Shown: positions 10,898-23,500 of the stretch, piece by piece
Layout: every line of letters starts with the position of its first letter
How positions within the stretch are numbered: the first letter of the stretch is position 1
Source: Arthrinium phaeospermum
Taxonomy: Eukaryota > Ascomycota > Sordariomycetes > Amphisphaeriales > Apiosporaceae
Length of the DNA stretch: 64,000 nucleotides
Reading direction: 5' to 3'
Assembly (NCBI GenBank): GCA_006503535.1
Contig: QYRS01000013.1
Coordinates: 372,001-436,000, forward strand
Translations under genes and position numbers: made by a program
The notes under the pieces: model-generated
Seen by the model: the letters and a program-made list of their open reading frames with translations, nothing else
Told to the model about the DNA's origin: nothing
The model's database searches: none

Positions 10898-13800
10898 CTC
10901 GACGACCGGCCGGAGGGTCTATGCCCTCTTGTAATACTCCTAGCTAAGTCGTCCCTCGTAATAGGTCCGTTGGATATATATACACGGCGTAGAAAGGTCC
11001 TTGCCGTCTCGCGATATCCTCCGGGGGCAAAGAGGCTCGTCGCCGTTATACTATCGGACGCGGTGAGGGGGGCGTAGTAATCAGGTCTCGGTGGCGGATG
11101 TATTAGTGTTGGTGTTGGACTAGCGAGTTTGCGCCGAAGGGACTCGGTCCAGACATATACTCCCAAGCGGTGATAGAACCAGATAAGCAGTCGAGTCAGG
11201 TAAAGAACCGCGGCATGAAAAAGAGAGGCGGCCAGGCGGCGAATTAGACGCGGCGCACCCAGGTGTAAGTGGGAACCGTGACAGATGAGAAACAAGGAGG
11301 GCCGGGTCGGTCAGTTAGTATTCATGGCTCCAGGGCCTGCTGCTGATGAAGCACTGCTCACACAAAACCAAGATGAGGCATAGGGAACCAAGACATGGGA
11401 GAGAGATCCAGACGTTTGAAGGTCGCACGCAACAGCGTGATGGGGAGGGGGGCGGACGACCATATAAGCTGTCAATATCTGGGGAGAGAGGACTAAGGAC
11501 GGGCAGGCCCTCGAAGCCGGTGGACCCCGAGAGCAGGGCGGGTTCTCGCCTTTGCCGTCCAGGAGGAGTCTGGGAGTGCCACTTGAGCTACTTGAGCGGC
11601 GCAGGGACCCTAAGGTAAGGAACAGAGTGAAAATCAAGTCAAGTCTTTACTTGGTGATGATGGGCAGCATCTCTAATCCCTGACCAAGAAAGCTGCCAGG
11701 GTCGGAGGGCAGCCTACAAGCTACTAGTAGCCCAGGCCCAAATGCATGGCAGGCTACATTTCCATCCAGATGTACCGTACGGAGTACGTACTTAGCCCAT
11801 GTGCTAGGGATGCAGAGAGATGCATCCCAACCCGTCCAAAGCCTCCGTAACGAATGGGACCCTTGACGCGTTCTCTTTTGCTGTGACGAATAAGTGGCAT
11901 CGGGCATATCGCAGAGCTTGGAGACAGGGCCAGAGGGTGGCAGGGTGGGGTGGATGTGCACACCAACTCAGCCCAGCCAGTCTCTCGCGTGTAGGAGGTG
12001 AGCGTGGTGAGGGTACTTTTTTAGTCTGGGAGTCTGGCAGCATGTACTTACTGGAGAGGGGAGGGAGAGAAGTGGAGAGTGGCCGGGGGCAAGGGTTATC
12101 GATTAATCGACCCATCAGCACGCATCAATGCTCGGGTCCTGCAGACTAGTAGTAGCCCGACTAGCACCCAGGCCCTGCACTTTCTTTTCTTTTTTTTTTT
12201 TTTTCTCCTCTAGGACTGGGTATCCTGGAAGGCAGGCCTATTGGTCAATTCGGGGCTCCATGCTCGAGCAGCAGGCAGGCCTGGTGGATTGGACACAGTA
12301 CGGCTTGGGCGGTGGATGCACCAGACCAGGCCAGCTGAGAGTCGAGACGAAAAACACTGCAGCGTGTTAGCGAGCTGGTGCTCAGCCAAATGGCCGATTC
12401 GAGGCCTCGTTGGCTGAAAGGCAGGCTCTTGGGTACCGGAAAGGAGAGCCAGTATCACCCTCTCATCGGGCCATCTCATATCTCACCAGCGTCTTACTGG
12501 CCCTGAATAAAATACACACTACCTTGGCGCACCGCACCGGACATGCGATACATACGATACGGTACAGATGGGCGCACGTATTGGATTGGAAAGGAAGCAG
12601 TCCCCGGCGGCCTTATTCGGCCGACACAGCTGCCCTGATAGGATTAGTTGGATCGTGCTGGACCGGGCCAGCTCCAGCCAGACCACTTCTGGAAGCCGTG
12701 GGACTGCTGGCTGGTCGCACAGGAGCGCATCCCATCTTTCCTACTCGGGAACACACACACCCTGACCCGGCCTGCCTGCTTCTTTTGCTTACTACCCCTC
12801 GCATCCAGAGATGCTGGTGGCTGCAACCCTCAACTGCTATTTGGCACACATTCTGTAGATCTCCGACGTTGGAGAAGCCCGAGGGAACCATATCTACCGA
12901 GGTCTGTGTGCTCTTTGGGAGCACCGCCAGCCTCGTCGAGTATGCAGACTGAACACAACACGGTGGGAAATCATGCACTCCGCAGTACAGGATGGGCCGA
13001 GAGGGTGGTATGACGCAGTCGCTGCTGGATTCGCAAGACCACGACTGCAAATGATGACTGGTGCTGGGCTTTGACTTCACGTTGCCTTGTTTCGTACTTT
13101 TATTGTGGGCAAAAAGGGATATTCGGTTGTAGTACCTAGTATGTAGACACATTGGAATTAAAGCATTCTCGGCAGATGGATTAGGATGTGGTCGGATCCC
13201 GTCGCTTACTTACTTGGTAGGTCCATGTTACTAGCAAACAACACGACACGTGGGGGATGGAAAAGTGGCTTCCTCTTTTTCACTTCTTTCTTTTCTTTTC
13301 CCTTGTCTCTTCCTCCCCCCTTCTAGACCTACGCCAAAGACGATGCAGGTCTCGGGTATAGAGAGTGCGGCACTTGGTGCGGTAAGACAAGAACTCGGCC
13401 GTCAGCCACACAGACAGCAGCTGGAAACTGGATGGTCGTACGAATTACCATTACATGGGTCAGTGGTGGGTGGCAGGTGGAATGGTCCCAGTGCATAAGG
13501 TAGGCATTGCAGTTACGCCGGTGCAACGTCAGTATGGCAGGGCAAAGGATGAAAGCAAGGCAGAAATTAAATAAGAAATATCCAAGTCAACGTCAACGTC
13601 GACACTGACGGCTGTTCTTGACCTCGGGTAGGTAGTTGTACGACAGGCAGCTGGATGCGGCATTCGTACCGCCATGGCTTGTTCCTCCAGTAAGGCCGGC
13701 CGTGTAAGCGGGAAGAGCCGAGCGGACATGCTTCGCTTCGCGGAAGACTTGACTCGGACAAGCCGCCAACGAAACTCTGGCGGCGGCATATGCCACTGCC

Positions 13801-14762
13801 GCCATTGGCTGCCTTGGGAGGGAACCGGCAACACATAATGTCCGGCATGTTGCACGTTATGTAGGCTATGTATGTACATGTCTGCTCCCGATGGCGAACA
13901 CAAGCAGCGCATGCAGTCTTCGGTGCAGTCCTAAGTGCACTGAATCATGGGATGAGAGGGTGGTGGGTTGGGATTGTCTCAGCCCTGTTGATCCCGGTGC
14001 GTGCCCAGGCCTTTGGGATCCAGTCAGGAAGGTTATCAAATGAACCCGACTCGACTGACTCCCTGTTTGCTGCTGCACTGGAAAGGGAAGGGAAAACATG
14101 ATACCATTGCCACGCAATGGCCTCGCATTTTGGATCTTTGCTACCAACGAATTCGGCCGACGGCCGTTCTGAGTGGACACGCAATTACAGCCATGGGTAG
14201 GTAGGTACATAGCGAGAGGAGGGTGCTATTTGGTTTACTGTATGGCCAGTTTCGTCCAATGGCGAGATGGGATGGTTCAAGCAGGGAGGGACGAAAAGAC
14301 TCTCGCCGGCCAGGCAATCCCACCACTCAGCGAGCCTTCCCGCCTGCCCGCCTGGTCAGCTTACTTACTTACTTACCTATCTGGAGTGCTGAGAGAAGGC
14401 AGGCCAATCTGGGTTCTGGCCTCTCAGCAGTCAGCATCACCATCCATGAAGCTGATTGGACCGGATCCCAGTACTGACCAGTATCTGCTGCAGGTCTTAG
14501 ATGACGAACAGATCGACAGATCACACATCCCAGCCAGCGAGTATGTACAGTACTACATACGCCAAATTGCTCTGCCCGCGGCGGCGGCTCTGTGCCGCGT
14601 GCATCTTCGCGCCGAGCCTCTGGCGTTGGTATTAATTAGTCGAGCGAGCCCCTTCCCTGGATCGCGGCACAGAAGGCCAACGAGATGAGGTTCTGTGATG
14701 GCTGCCAAACTACCAAGGAAGCGACAACATTACATATGGAATGTCAGTTTTTGCCCGTGTCC

Positions 14763-14783
14763 AAGTACCTACATTAGGTACTT
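14763..14783. repeat. Perfect 9-bp inverted repeat
   Basis: AAGTACCTA and TAGGTACTT are exact reverse complements separated by CAT, so the sequence can form a tight hairpin or a dyad binding site. It lies inside the 9.7-kb desert, in a region rich in TACCTA repeats. Confidence 0.9.
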
Positions 14784-16083
14784 TACATACCTACTTAACC
14801 TATTAGTACTAACGGCAAGTTCCTGCGTCGATGCGCTGATGCGCTGATGAGGGAAAGAGACCCATAGAATCTTTCTTCAGGATCCTTGTCGTGATTAAAC
14901 AGGCACGCTCTTGGCTCTTCCCCCTTGCATCCAATCGTACAAGTAGCATGGCAGATAGCCCGCCCAGTACCGTACGAGAGAGAGATACTGTGCGGCCAGG
15001 GAAACAGGCAGACAGGGAAGGTACAAGTAAGCCACCAATTCTTGGGGCCGATGCACGGCTCGATTCTGTAGGAGAGGATATGCAAGAGAGAGGATATGCG
15101 GGCAATCATTATTATATCACGGGAAAAGGCTGCCGATGTCAGAGTGGTATCGCCGTCAGATTTTGGCGTCTTGGGGTCCCGCAGGCTGGCAGGCTGCGGC
15201 AGGCTTTCAGTTGCGTGCCTGCATTCGTAGGATTCAGGTACCTGCATGCATTGCCAGGGGACGAAATGACCCAAATCTCAAGAGGCCATCATGCTACTAC
15301 ATATGTGAGTTGGGTGGCAAAGCGCCTGTTAGCGCGACAGACAGACTGGCAACATCATCATATCACGTCGTCTGACGCGACTCGCCTTTTCTGTAATGAA
15401 GCTGTATACAACACACAAGCGCCCAAAACAAGAACGAAAACAAGGACCGAACTGGATTGGTTTGGAAAGGGTGAACCCTGAGCCCCTGGCGAAACCGTTG
15501 AGCTGGAATCCCACGAGTCCACGACACCAAAAACAACGCCGGGTGTCAAGTGCCAAGCGCCAAGTATGTTGTGATAGCTCCTCCTCTTCCTTGCTCCCTC
15601 CTGGTTCGGAGAGAAGGGGGAAGCAAGGAGGTGGATGAACGTCGATCTGTTCCTGCTAAGCCTTTGTTTGCGCTATTCGGGCTTTTAGGAAACCGACCTG
15701 CGTTCTGCATTTGCATAACGGACCTACCTACTAACTACGCATGGGATGGGCATGGGATGGGGACCTTGCATTGTCTCTTCTGTATCCGTCCAGACTCCAT
15801 GGCGTCCGGCGGCGACCGGTGTCGGTGCCCGCAGCGTGTCTGCCGAGACATGACCCGGCACTTGCACAACCGAGCCAAAAGAGGACCGCACAAAAAAAAG
15901 GAAGAAAAACCAAAATGTCGCTAACGAACCAAGCCCAAGGTCTATCTCCTGCTTCTTACCGAATGCAAGATAGCCTGCCTTTCGCGTACGAGAGCCAAGA
16001 AGCTCGTGGTCGTATTTTAGTCGGCATGGCAGTTTCAACGAGTCGACCCCTGCCGGGTTACCTAGTATAATTTTTCTCAGGAT

Positions 16084-16105
16084 ACTACCGTAGGACTACC
16101 GTAGG
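16084..16105 (+). repeat. Tandem duplication of an 11-mer
   Basis: ACTACCGTAGG occurs twice in direct succession without mismatch, in the 9.7-kb desert. No gene lies within several kilobases. Confidence 0.95.
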
Positions 16106-19100
16106 TGGCATCCGGCCCTCGGGAACGTCGCATTTGCCAGTCTGTTCTTGGGAAAGATCTGTCGTCCCCTCCTACCTACTACAGTAAGTAGATCTGCAAA
16201 CCGTATCTGTGCACTCAATGGCCTCGCCGGCTCAGTACAGTATGTAGCATTCTCAACCTGGGCTCCGGGCTGCTGCTCACCTGCGTGTTATAGAAGTTCG
16301 CTGTGGAATATGATAGGGTAGCTTTGCAATGACGAAAGTTGCTCCGGGCAACTTGGCCACTTTCTGGATCATCCGAATGGGACTTTGCTTACCGGTTGAA
16401 TACCTAAAGTATCCATCGCTGGTTCGTATTGAGTTGATTCACTGTCGAAAAGGTGCCTAAACAACTCGGTGTCACTTTGCTCGATATTACACCAAACTCC
16501 ATACCCCAATGTACACGGGCCTGAGCTAATGTTGGGTCTTGTTACATAGTCACTTTTACAGTTTGACCGGCGCGACGCAGGTACAGGATGATTGCGCAGG
16601 ACGAAATGGGTCTGTCATGAAAACGGTTGATGTTTCCGACGCCTGACTTTTTTCCCACCGCCTTCGAACTTTGGGCGAAGCAGCCCGAAGCTTTTCAATG
16701 CGCCCAAGGGGGCTTCCCGGACAGCCAGGGCTTTGGTGTTAGCGGTTTCGAAACATTCCAGAAATCCAAACTGCCAGAGAATGACATGGTCTCTTTTACT
16801 TGCCCACCAACACCTAGTCGGTCATGAGGTGTGCTGGAGGCTAGGCCACCCCGTGTTTCAGCTGGTCCCAGATCCCAGAGTGCAGGTACTGTAGACTCGA
16901 GCGTCCTCTTCTATCTAGTACTAATTTAGAAACATCGTGGAATCTTACGTAGTACCTGAAGCCGGCCGCCACGTTTTTCATCCCATCAACCAGCTTGACG
17001 AATACGCCCAGATGCCCGGCCAATGGGATGATGCTATATAACCAAAACATGATCGGTGTATGAACCCAAACTTGAACGCCGCGCCCCATCGTCGTCGCCG
17101 GAGACTGAGGATTTATCGTGCTCACTAATACCCCGGACCGAAGGAGGGGTTGCAAGATGTCTCGACTTCGGGCGGGACAGAGAGACAGCGAGAAAAAGAG
17201 CCTTGCCCATTCATGCGATGCCCGCGATGTGAAACATGGAGATTCTGAAGAAGAGAGTCGGCTCGTCCTGCGAAGGTACGTAGCAATCACGTCGCAGCAT
17301 GCAGATGCAGTTGCATTGGCCCAATCAGGCATGACTGGCATTGTCAGCAGCGAGAGACTCAAGTTCTCCATCGACTCCAAGGCATGAGGAGAATGCAACC
17401 CTCCTTCAGCCTTGGGGTACAGTTAGGTCTTAGTCGAAAAAGCATACCGGCAAACCCATGTCTTACCTACTGTAGTCCGTACATGACAGCGGGAGATGCA
17501 GATATGACACGGTAGTCAATCAATTAGTCCATGTGTCCGGTGAGTCCGGTCTGTTGCACTTGGAGCTGTTGCGAGATGACCGGCATCGAGATTGGGGCAC
17601 CATGAACGAACCTATTGCCTATGGTTTGTTTCCCCTAGGTTAGGTTACTCTGTCGATCATTGATTACCTATTGGGCCATTGCATTGGTGATCTGACCTAA
17701 CTACTCCTTCCTTGTCTGTCCGTGCCGGCAGGATTTTCGCTGCGGCGGATACATAAGACAGTAATGTGATGATAGGGCTCCTCTGTCCTCATGTGGTTGG
17801 TATATGGGGCGGCGTGCCGGTGCCGGTGGTGCAGGCGAGTCCATTTTTTGCTTTACGTAGTCGCAATGTAGATACATTAGGTTAAGTATGTAGGCGTGAT
17901 CCTTTCCGGTGACGTTCCGTCGTCCATCCACCGTCTACGGCGGCATTGAGAGAAAGCGGCTTCAGACGATGGCGGGGTGTCTTCTCAAACTTGACAGCAG
18001 CCGGCATGTAACCCCCCCAGCGCCCCATTTAGCCGTCTCGTTTCATTGGCAAGCTGGACGCTGCACGCTCCTACAGAAGGGGGGCACCTGCCGAATAAAT
18101 CCAACGCTAAAGACTACAGCACCTGGCACGAGGCACCTCTCTTCTTCTCCACTGTAAAGACGCGGGTTCCTGGCGATTCCTGGTGAGGTGAGATCTATTA
18201 ATGTACCTACCTAATATAAAAGTTCGCAAAAGGGAGAACCCCAACAAAATAGAAAGAAAAGAAAATGCAAAGACCCATTGCATGCTGCATGCTGCTGCTT
18301 TGTCACTGCTGATGGATGAGGAGCTTGCCCAAATCTCCATGTCAGCAGGTTAAGGCCGTTCGGGGGGCTCCACGAACATGTCATAACGGCGGGCGGCCTG
18401 TTCACCTTCCCCATTCAATCCCAACGACCGAGGAGGCCCATGGACAATTGCAAGATTGGGAGTCAGTCTTCCTGGTAGCCTGCATGGGGAGGCGAGCAGG
18501 GATGAAACGCGAGGGCGGACCAGAGCCAGACTGGCGGGTTCTCTCTTTCTCTTACCAGGTCTCGAAATAACTGGAATTGCGAGACAGGGTGCTGGATATA
18601 GATGACGCTGTCAATGCTACGGGCAGCCAAGCCAGGTAGCTGGTGGCGGTGGTCGCTTCTAGAGTAGCATCGTGTACAAGTACGAGTTATACTACAATTG
18701 AGCGAGCCCGCTATCCGTCCCTCCTCGCCCAAACCTCGTCCGGACCAATTCGAGTATGATGGCCCTCGAAATAAAGCAGTAGAGCCGGAGAGGGAAAAAG
18801 CAATGAGGCTCGGTCGACACGTACAAGTAGGTATTTTGATATCTACGAATCCCCCCACGAAGAGGCGGCCTTTTCTTTCTTTCTCGTTATTCCTTTTCCC
18901 TTCTGGAAAGCCGTTGAGGAAGCCTGGGCTGCCTGTCGTGAAACCTTGGCTCAGCCAATAGTAGTAACCATCCCTAACCCGAGGCCATACCTGAGCTTTG
19001 CTTTTTTGTTCTCTTCTCCCTCTCGCTCTCAGCTCCGCATGCTCGATGCCTATGTATGTGTGTAGACTTTACGCCTCCTGCCTCCTCCATCACCCTTGAC

Positions 19101-20573
19101 CAACCCCGGTTCCCCACCGGTCCGATTAAGTCATCCACACACACACACACACCGTCTAGAGTCCCCAGCTTTCCTGGGGCGGAGCATGGGCATCGGAGAC
19201 ATTGCCCGGGGTAGGAAGTTGGGCAGCCGGGCCCTATTCTCCCAGCTACTGTCCCAGCCAGCAGCCAGTTGCCAGCCCAGATCATGGGCCAGTTCCTCCG
19301 CCGGACCAACAAAATACCCATTGCCTCGCGTGGGTTTTCATTGCAGTAGCGTGTCCCTTTCTATGGGATCCAACGAGATTGGCTGGGAGCCGACGGACAC
19401 GAGGCGAACAGCATCCCGTCGCGTCAAGGGGTTTCCGCGTAGGATCAACCTCGAAAAAATAAAGACGGACCGATATCCCAAAAAGAAAATAGCCACAGTG
19501 CGTCGGACGTGCCACGCCTGCTGTTGATCAGCGGGCATGATGATGGTAACGTCCCAACCTGTTGGATGGGGCTGCTGCTGCTTTACTTGATGGGCTCCAA
19601 GGAAGCAGCAAGCAGTCCCCTCGGCCTGGATGTCTGTGTGTTGCTACTACTATACAGCAACGCATCGGACATTCTCCTGAAACTGGTGATATGTAGTTTC
19701 TTTTTGCTTTTAGGTTCTTGTCCGGTGTATGCCACACGCTACGGCATATCGATCCATGATCTTGCGCACATCAGCCTTTGCCCAGGCCCCGAGTCTCAGG
19801 AGACATGTGCACAATGACATATCATTACTAATAATCCACCTCATGACCCGTGTAAGACCATGCATGAGCCTCGGAGCCATCTGTCTTCGAAGATCGTCAG
19901 ATTGACCAGTAGTCGAGCTCTACTTTACACTGTGTTAGAAACCAGAGGATACCTTCTTCGAAGCCTCTATATTGTAGAAACCAAAAAAGGCTCGATAGAA
20001 ATATATGGCTGCAATTAGAAGCCGTAGTTGGAGGTGAAGGCTATGCATATATTTGTCACGAGCATTCGAAGAAATTAGTGCTGCCGCCCGATGATATTGT
20101 TATATTCATAAATCATGTCTCGGAACTTGCATAATGGCTATCGCTATGACTATCTTGCAGTTGAAAACGAGTGCTACTTTTGAGCCACTCAGACCCCTTT
20201 GGCCTCCGTAAATCATATCGCCCCTTTTCCGTTACGTGTTCGCCTGTCCACGCTCTTCTCCCTGCGAGTGAGCAACGAGGGAAACAGCTCGAACCGGCGG
20301 CGCAGGCCACCGAGAGAACGACGGAGTGCCCCCTATATCGAGTGGGCATAGCACAAGTCCCCCACGTTTGGCACACCCAGTGCACGTATCGTATTGCCCA
20401 ATCGAATGCTTCTCCTTACTCGATGACAAGAATCCTGAACCCCAAGATCTCTTCATCATGTACATAAGAAACAGATGCAATCTCAGCAGGACCATGCTGT
20501 TCAACGCCTCGCTGGAAATATAAATGGAAAATCGCAAGCTACTAGTGTACCGCCCCTTACACCAACCTCGTCT

Positions 20574-23500
20574 CTAAATCACCCGCATGACCGTGTCAGA
20601 TGTCTTGACCGTCGGTCTGGGCATCGCTTCTTCCTCGCGATTAGCATCTTCCTCACGATCAGCTTCTTCCTCACGAATACTGGCTTTGGATGGCTCGCTG
20701 GGGCGTGGTGTCTCATCAGGGTCGCCGTCATCATCCATATTGCCGGGTGCCAGTGAGTCTGGCGGTGTGCGTAACAACGACTCGCTCGGTGATCTGGCTT
20801 CGCGGACGGGAGACGCATGGCCCTCTCTCGATGGCGTCGTCACCTGCGTAGTGGCTTCCGGGGTGATAGTGTTATCTGACATGACGGCAACGCTATCGTG
20901 GCTGTTTGCTCTCATCATTTCGATACCGAGTTTGGAACTCGGCAAGTTGGGCTTCCCACGATGGTTGTTACGTTCCCGGTCACGACTCGCTCCTAGTTCT
21001 TCGTCTTCGTCGTCGGCAGAATCGCTGCCCTCTCCTCGCCGTTTCTCCAGGTTTTCTCGTCTCGACCTCAGCTTCTCCAAGGAACGCCGCGTCATCGGCG
21101 CAGTGGGCTGCTCCATCTGCGCCGGAGCTGATTGTTGCAACAAGAGCGGGGCAGGCATGTGGGGAGAACTATTGGAATCGGGCAAAGCTTCGTCCTGGGC
21201 AATCCCCAGTTCATCCCAGTCGCCGGTAGATTTGCGGCTCACTGTGACGGGAACATCGTCGGTTGTGGCAGATTCCGAGTCACCAAACAAGCTCGAGCTG
21301 ATCGAATCCTCCCTGCTTGAGCCTCTAAAGCTGCTGCTAGGATGCTGGGCGTAGCCGGAGGAACCCGAAGTCGGACTGTCCTCAGATCGCAATCTTTCCA
21401 GTTTGAGTACAGATGGTATCGACGCCTGGTGGTTGATTGGCACTCCGGCTGTCGCCTGCCCAGGCGAGGGCGGCTTCCACTGGCAGAGGTTGGAAAGGAC
21501 TTCGATCAACTTGGAAGAGCTGATGGGCTTCTCGACGAGCGAGTCAAAGTAGTGGGGAGCTTGTAGCTCTTTCAGGTACGCCGTGATGGCTACGATGGGG
21601 GTATGGGAGTTGACATTCTTCAGTTCGCGCACCATCCGGGCAAGGTCCGCGCCGCTAACCTCTGGAAGTTTAAACTCAGTAAAGATGATATCGAATTTGA
21701 TTTCGCTCATGGCATATCGAACGGCCTCTGAGCCCGTGGATGCTGAGATGGTCCTGCAGCGTAGCTTCTCAAGAAGCTTTTCCATGACCATTCGTGACAC
21801 GGGATGATCTTCACAGATCAGGACATCTAAGGATCGGAATGTCGGGCTGTCGAGGTTGATAGCAGACATCCGCCTTGAGCTTTGTCGGCGTCTCTGGACA
21901 CGAAGCAGAGCATTTGCTTTCTCGCCCTCGTTGTCGGAAGAAGATGGTGACATGTCGAATACCTGGCTCCGCCGATTCCGATGATGGGCAAGCAAGTCAG
22001 ACGCCACCGGGCTGCCTTCGTTAGAGCCAACCGTTAGCGATCTCGACCGGGTGGAGGAGTTACTCGTCTTCCGCGGTGTATTGAGGGGCTTCTGCGGGGA
22101 CGAAAGGGCCAGTGGTGGTGGAGCGCCCCGGCCCTTGATGGGAGACGGAGCCACGGCTGTTGTTTTTTGGACACCAGCGGCCCGGGGGGACTCGATAAAG
22201 CTGCCAGGCTGCAATGAACTAGTCGACTGTTGGGAAAGGCTCGATCCATTGCTAGAAGGCTTGCGGCGACTATCCGGACTCTGGCCGGCGACAAAGGAAA
22301 CGAGCAACGGCGAGGATGGCTGCGAGGCACGACTTGGAGATGAGGCCGCCTGGCCAACACTAGAAGGAGAAGCTGGTCGGTGGGTCGCCTTGGCGTTGGA
22401 CAAGCTTCTCTGTACAGGCATAGAATGGACGGGGCTACCATCCACAGTAGGAGCCGGGGAAGTTGGGTTGTTCGACCCACCCGGGCTCCCGCTGGATCGG
22501 TGTTGAGCCGCCATGGCCTGGGCCTTCAGCTGCTGGATCACATCCTTGTTGGCTTTCTCCAACACGGTCAGATTCTTGAAGGCGAATGTCCCGAAGTCAT
22601 CTGACCCCATCGGCTCGCTAAGCCGCCGGCTCTTCAAGTCACGAATGTGCGGAGGGATGTGTAACGGCATCAAACCGCGTTTGATCGAGTTAACATGGAC
22701 CTGAGAACGTACGCGAGACAGCGCATCGTGTGGGCGGTCTGGATAATCGGGCGTGGGCGCAGAGGGTGGCGTGGCCTGGTCTTCGATCTCTTCCGTGAAG
22801 GCCTGTAATGTAGCACCGCGGGAGTCGAAATATTCCGTGTCCTCTGGGTTTTCGGGCTGGGGCACAAATTGAGCCTCGTCCTGCAGTAGTGTATCCCAGC
22901 CGACGCCTTCGAACCAAGCATGACTCCTGATTTCCTCTCCGCCCGAGGCGAACTTTTCGTCTCGGTTGGAGCCAAGACGTTGTCGAGGGTCCATACATAG
23001 TAGCTTATTGATCAGATCTTTCGCTTCTGGGGAGACGTCGAAGTCGGCCTCATCCGGCCACATGATCTTGCGGGCAAGGATATTCTCGAATACGTGCTCC
23101 GCCTCACTGGCATGGAACGGAGGCATGCCGTACAGGAACTCGAACAGGATACAGCCAACGGACCACCAATCACTGGTTTCATCCTGCCTTTCGCCGTTGA
23201 TGGTCTCCGGGGCGAGATAGTCCGGAGTGCCGACGAACCGCCTATTCGTGTCCTCGGGGTCAAACAGGGCCATGGGTGGGGGCATCATGCTCGATTGCGG
23301 CGGCGTGCTCCGGTGGTGGTGGTGGTCGCTGCCGTGGGAATTGACCGGGTGCAAGATTGGGAGATCGGGAGATGCGACACTTGCGCTATCGCTCATTTCG
23401 TCATGCGGAGATCTGACGCTGGATTGCGACAGCCGTGAATGCGCAGCCTGGGCTGTGTGGCCGTCATTTAGCGAGAAGTTGTTCATCATGTGAGTCAGTG

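Larger units (their letters stand above)
10898..20573. other. 9.7-kb gene desert
   Basis: Between the 5' end of the Frizzled-like gene and the 3' end of the Rim15-type gene I find no open frame with a recognisable domain or an intron pattern that builds one. The longest frames (170-196 codons, for example at 12410-12952, 14891-15481 and 16841-17398) overlap on both strands, have poor codon structure and several use non-ATG starts. Base composition is not strongly AT-rich, so it does not look like repeat DNA inactivated by RIP. Small structures inside: a T run at 12189-12204, a 9-bp perfect inverted repeat (14763-14783), a tandem 11-mer (16084-16105), a CA microsatellite at about 19136-19152, and one TACGGAGTA motif at 11778. 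The stretch at 19880-20110 is somewhat AT-rich and may be 3' UTR of the kinase gene. Confidence 0.7.

Noticed and set aside
12410..12952. 180-codon plus-strand frame in the desert
   Set aside because: A frame of equal length lies opposite it, no motif is present and codon use looks random.
14891..15481. 196-codon plus-strand frame in the desert
   Set aside because: Begins at a GTG codon, and no family features are seen.
16841..17398. 185-codon minus-strand frame in the desert
   Set aside because: The longest ATG form is about 172 codons; one weak hydrophobic stretch only, no family match. It might be a relic but I cannot support it.
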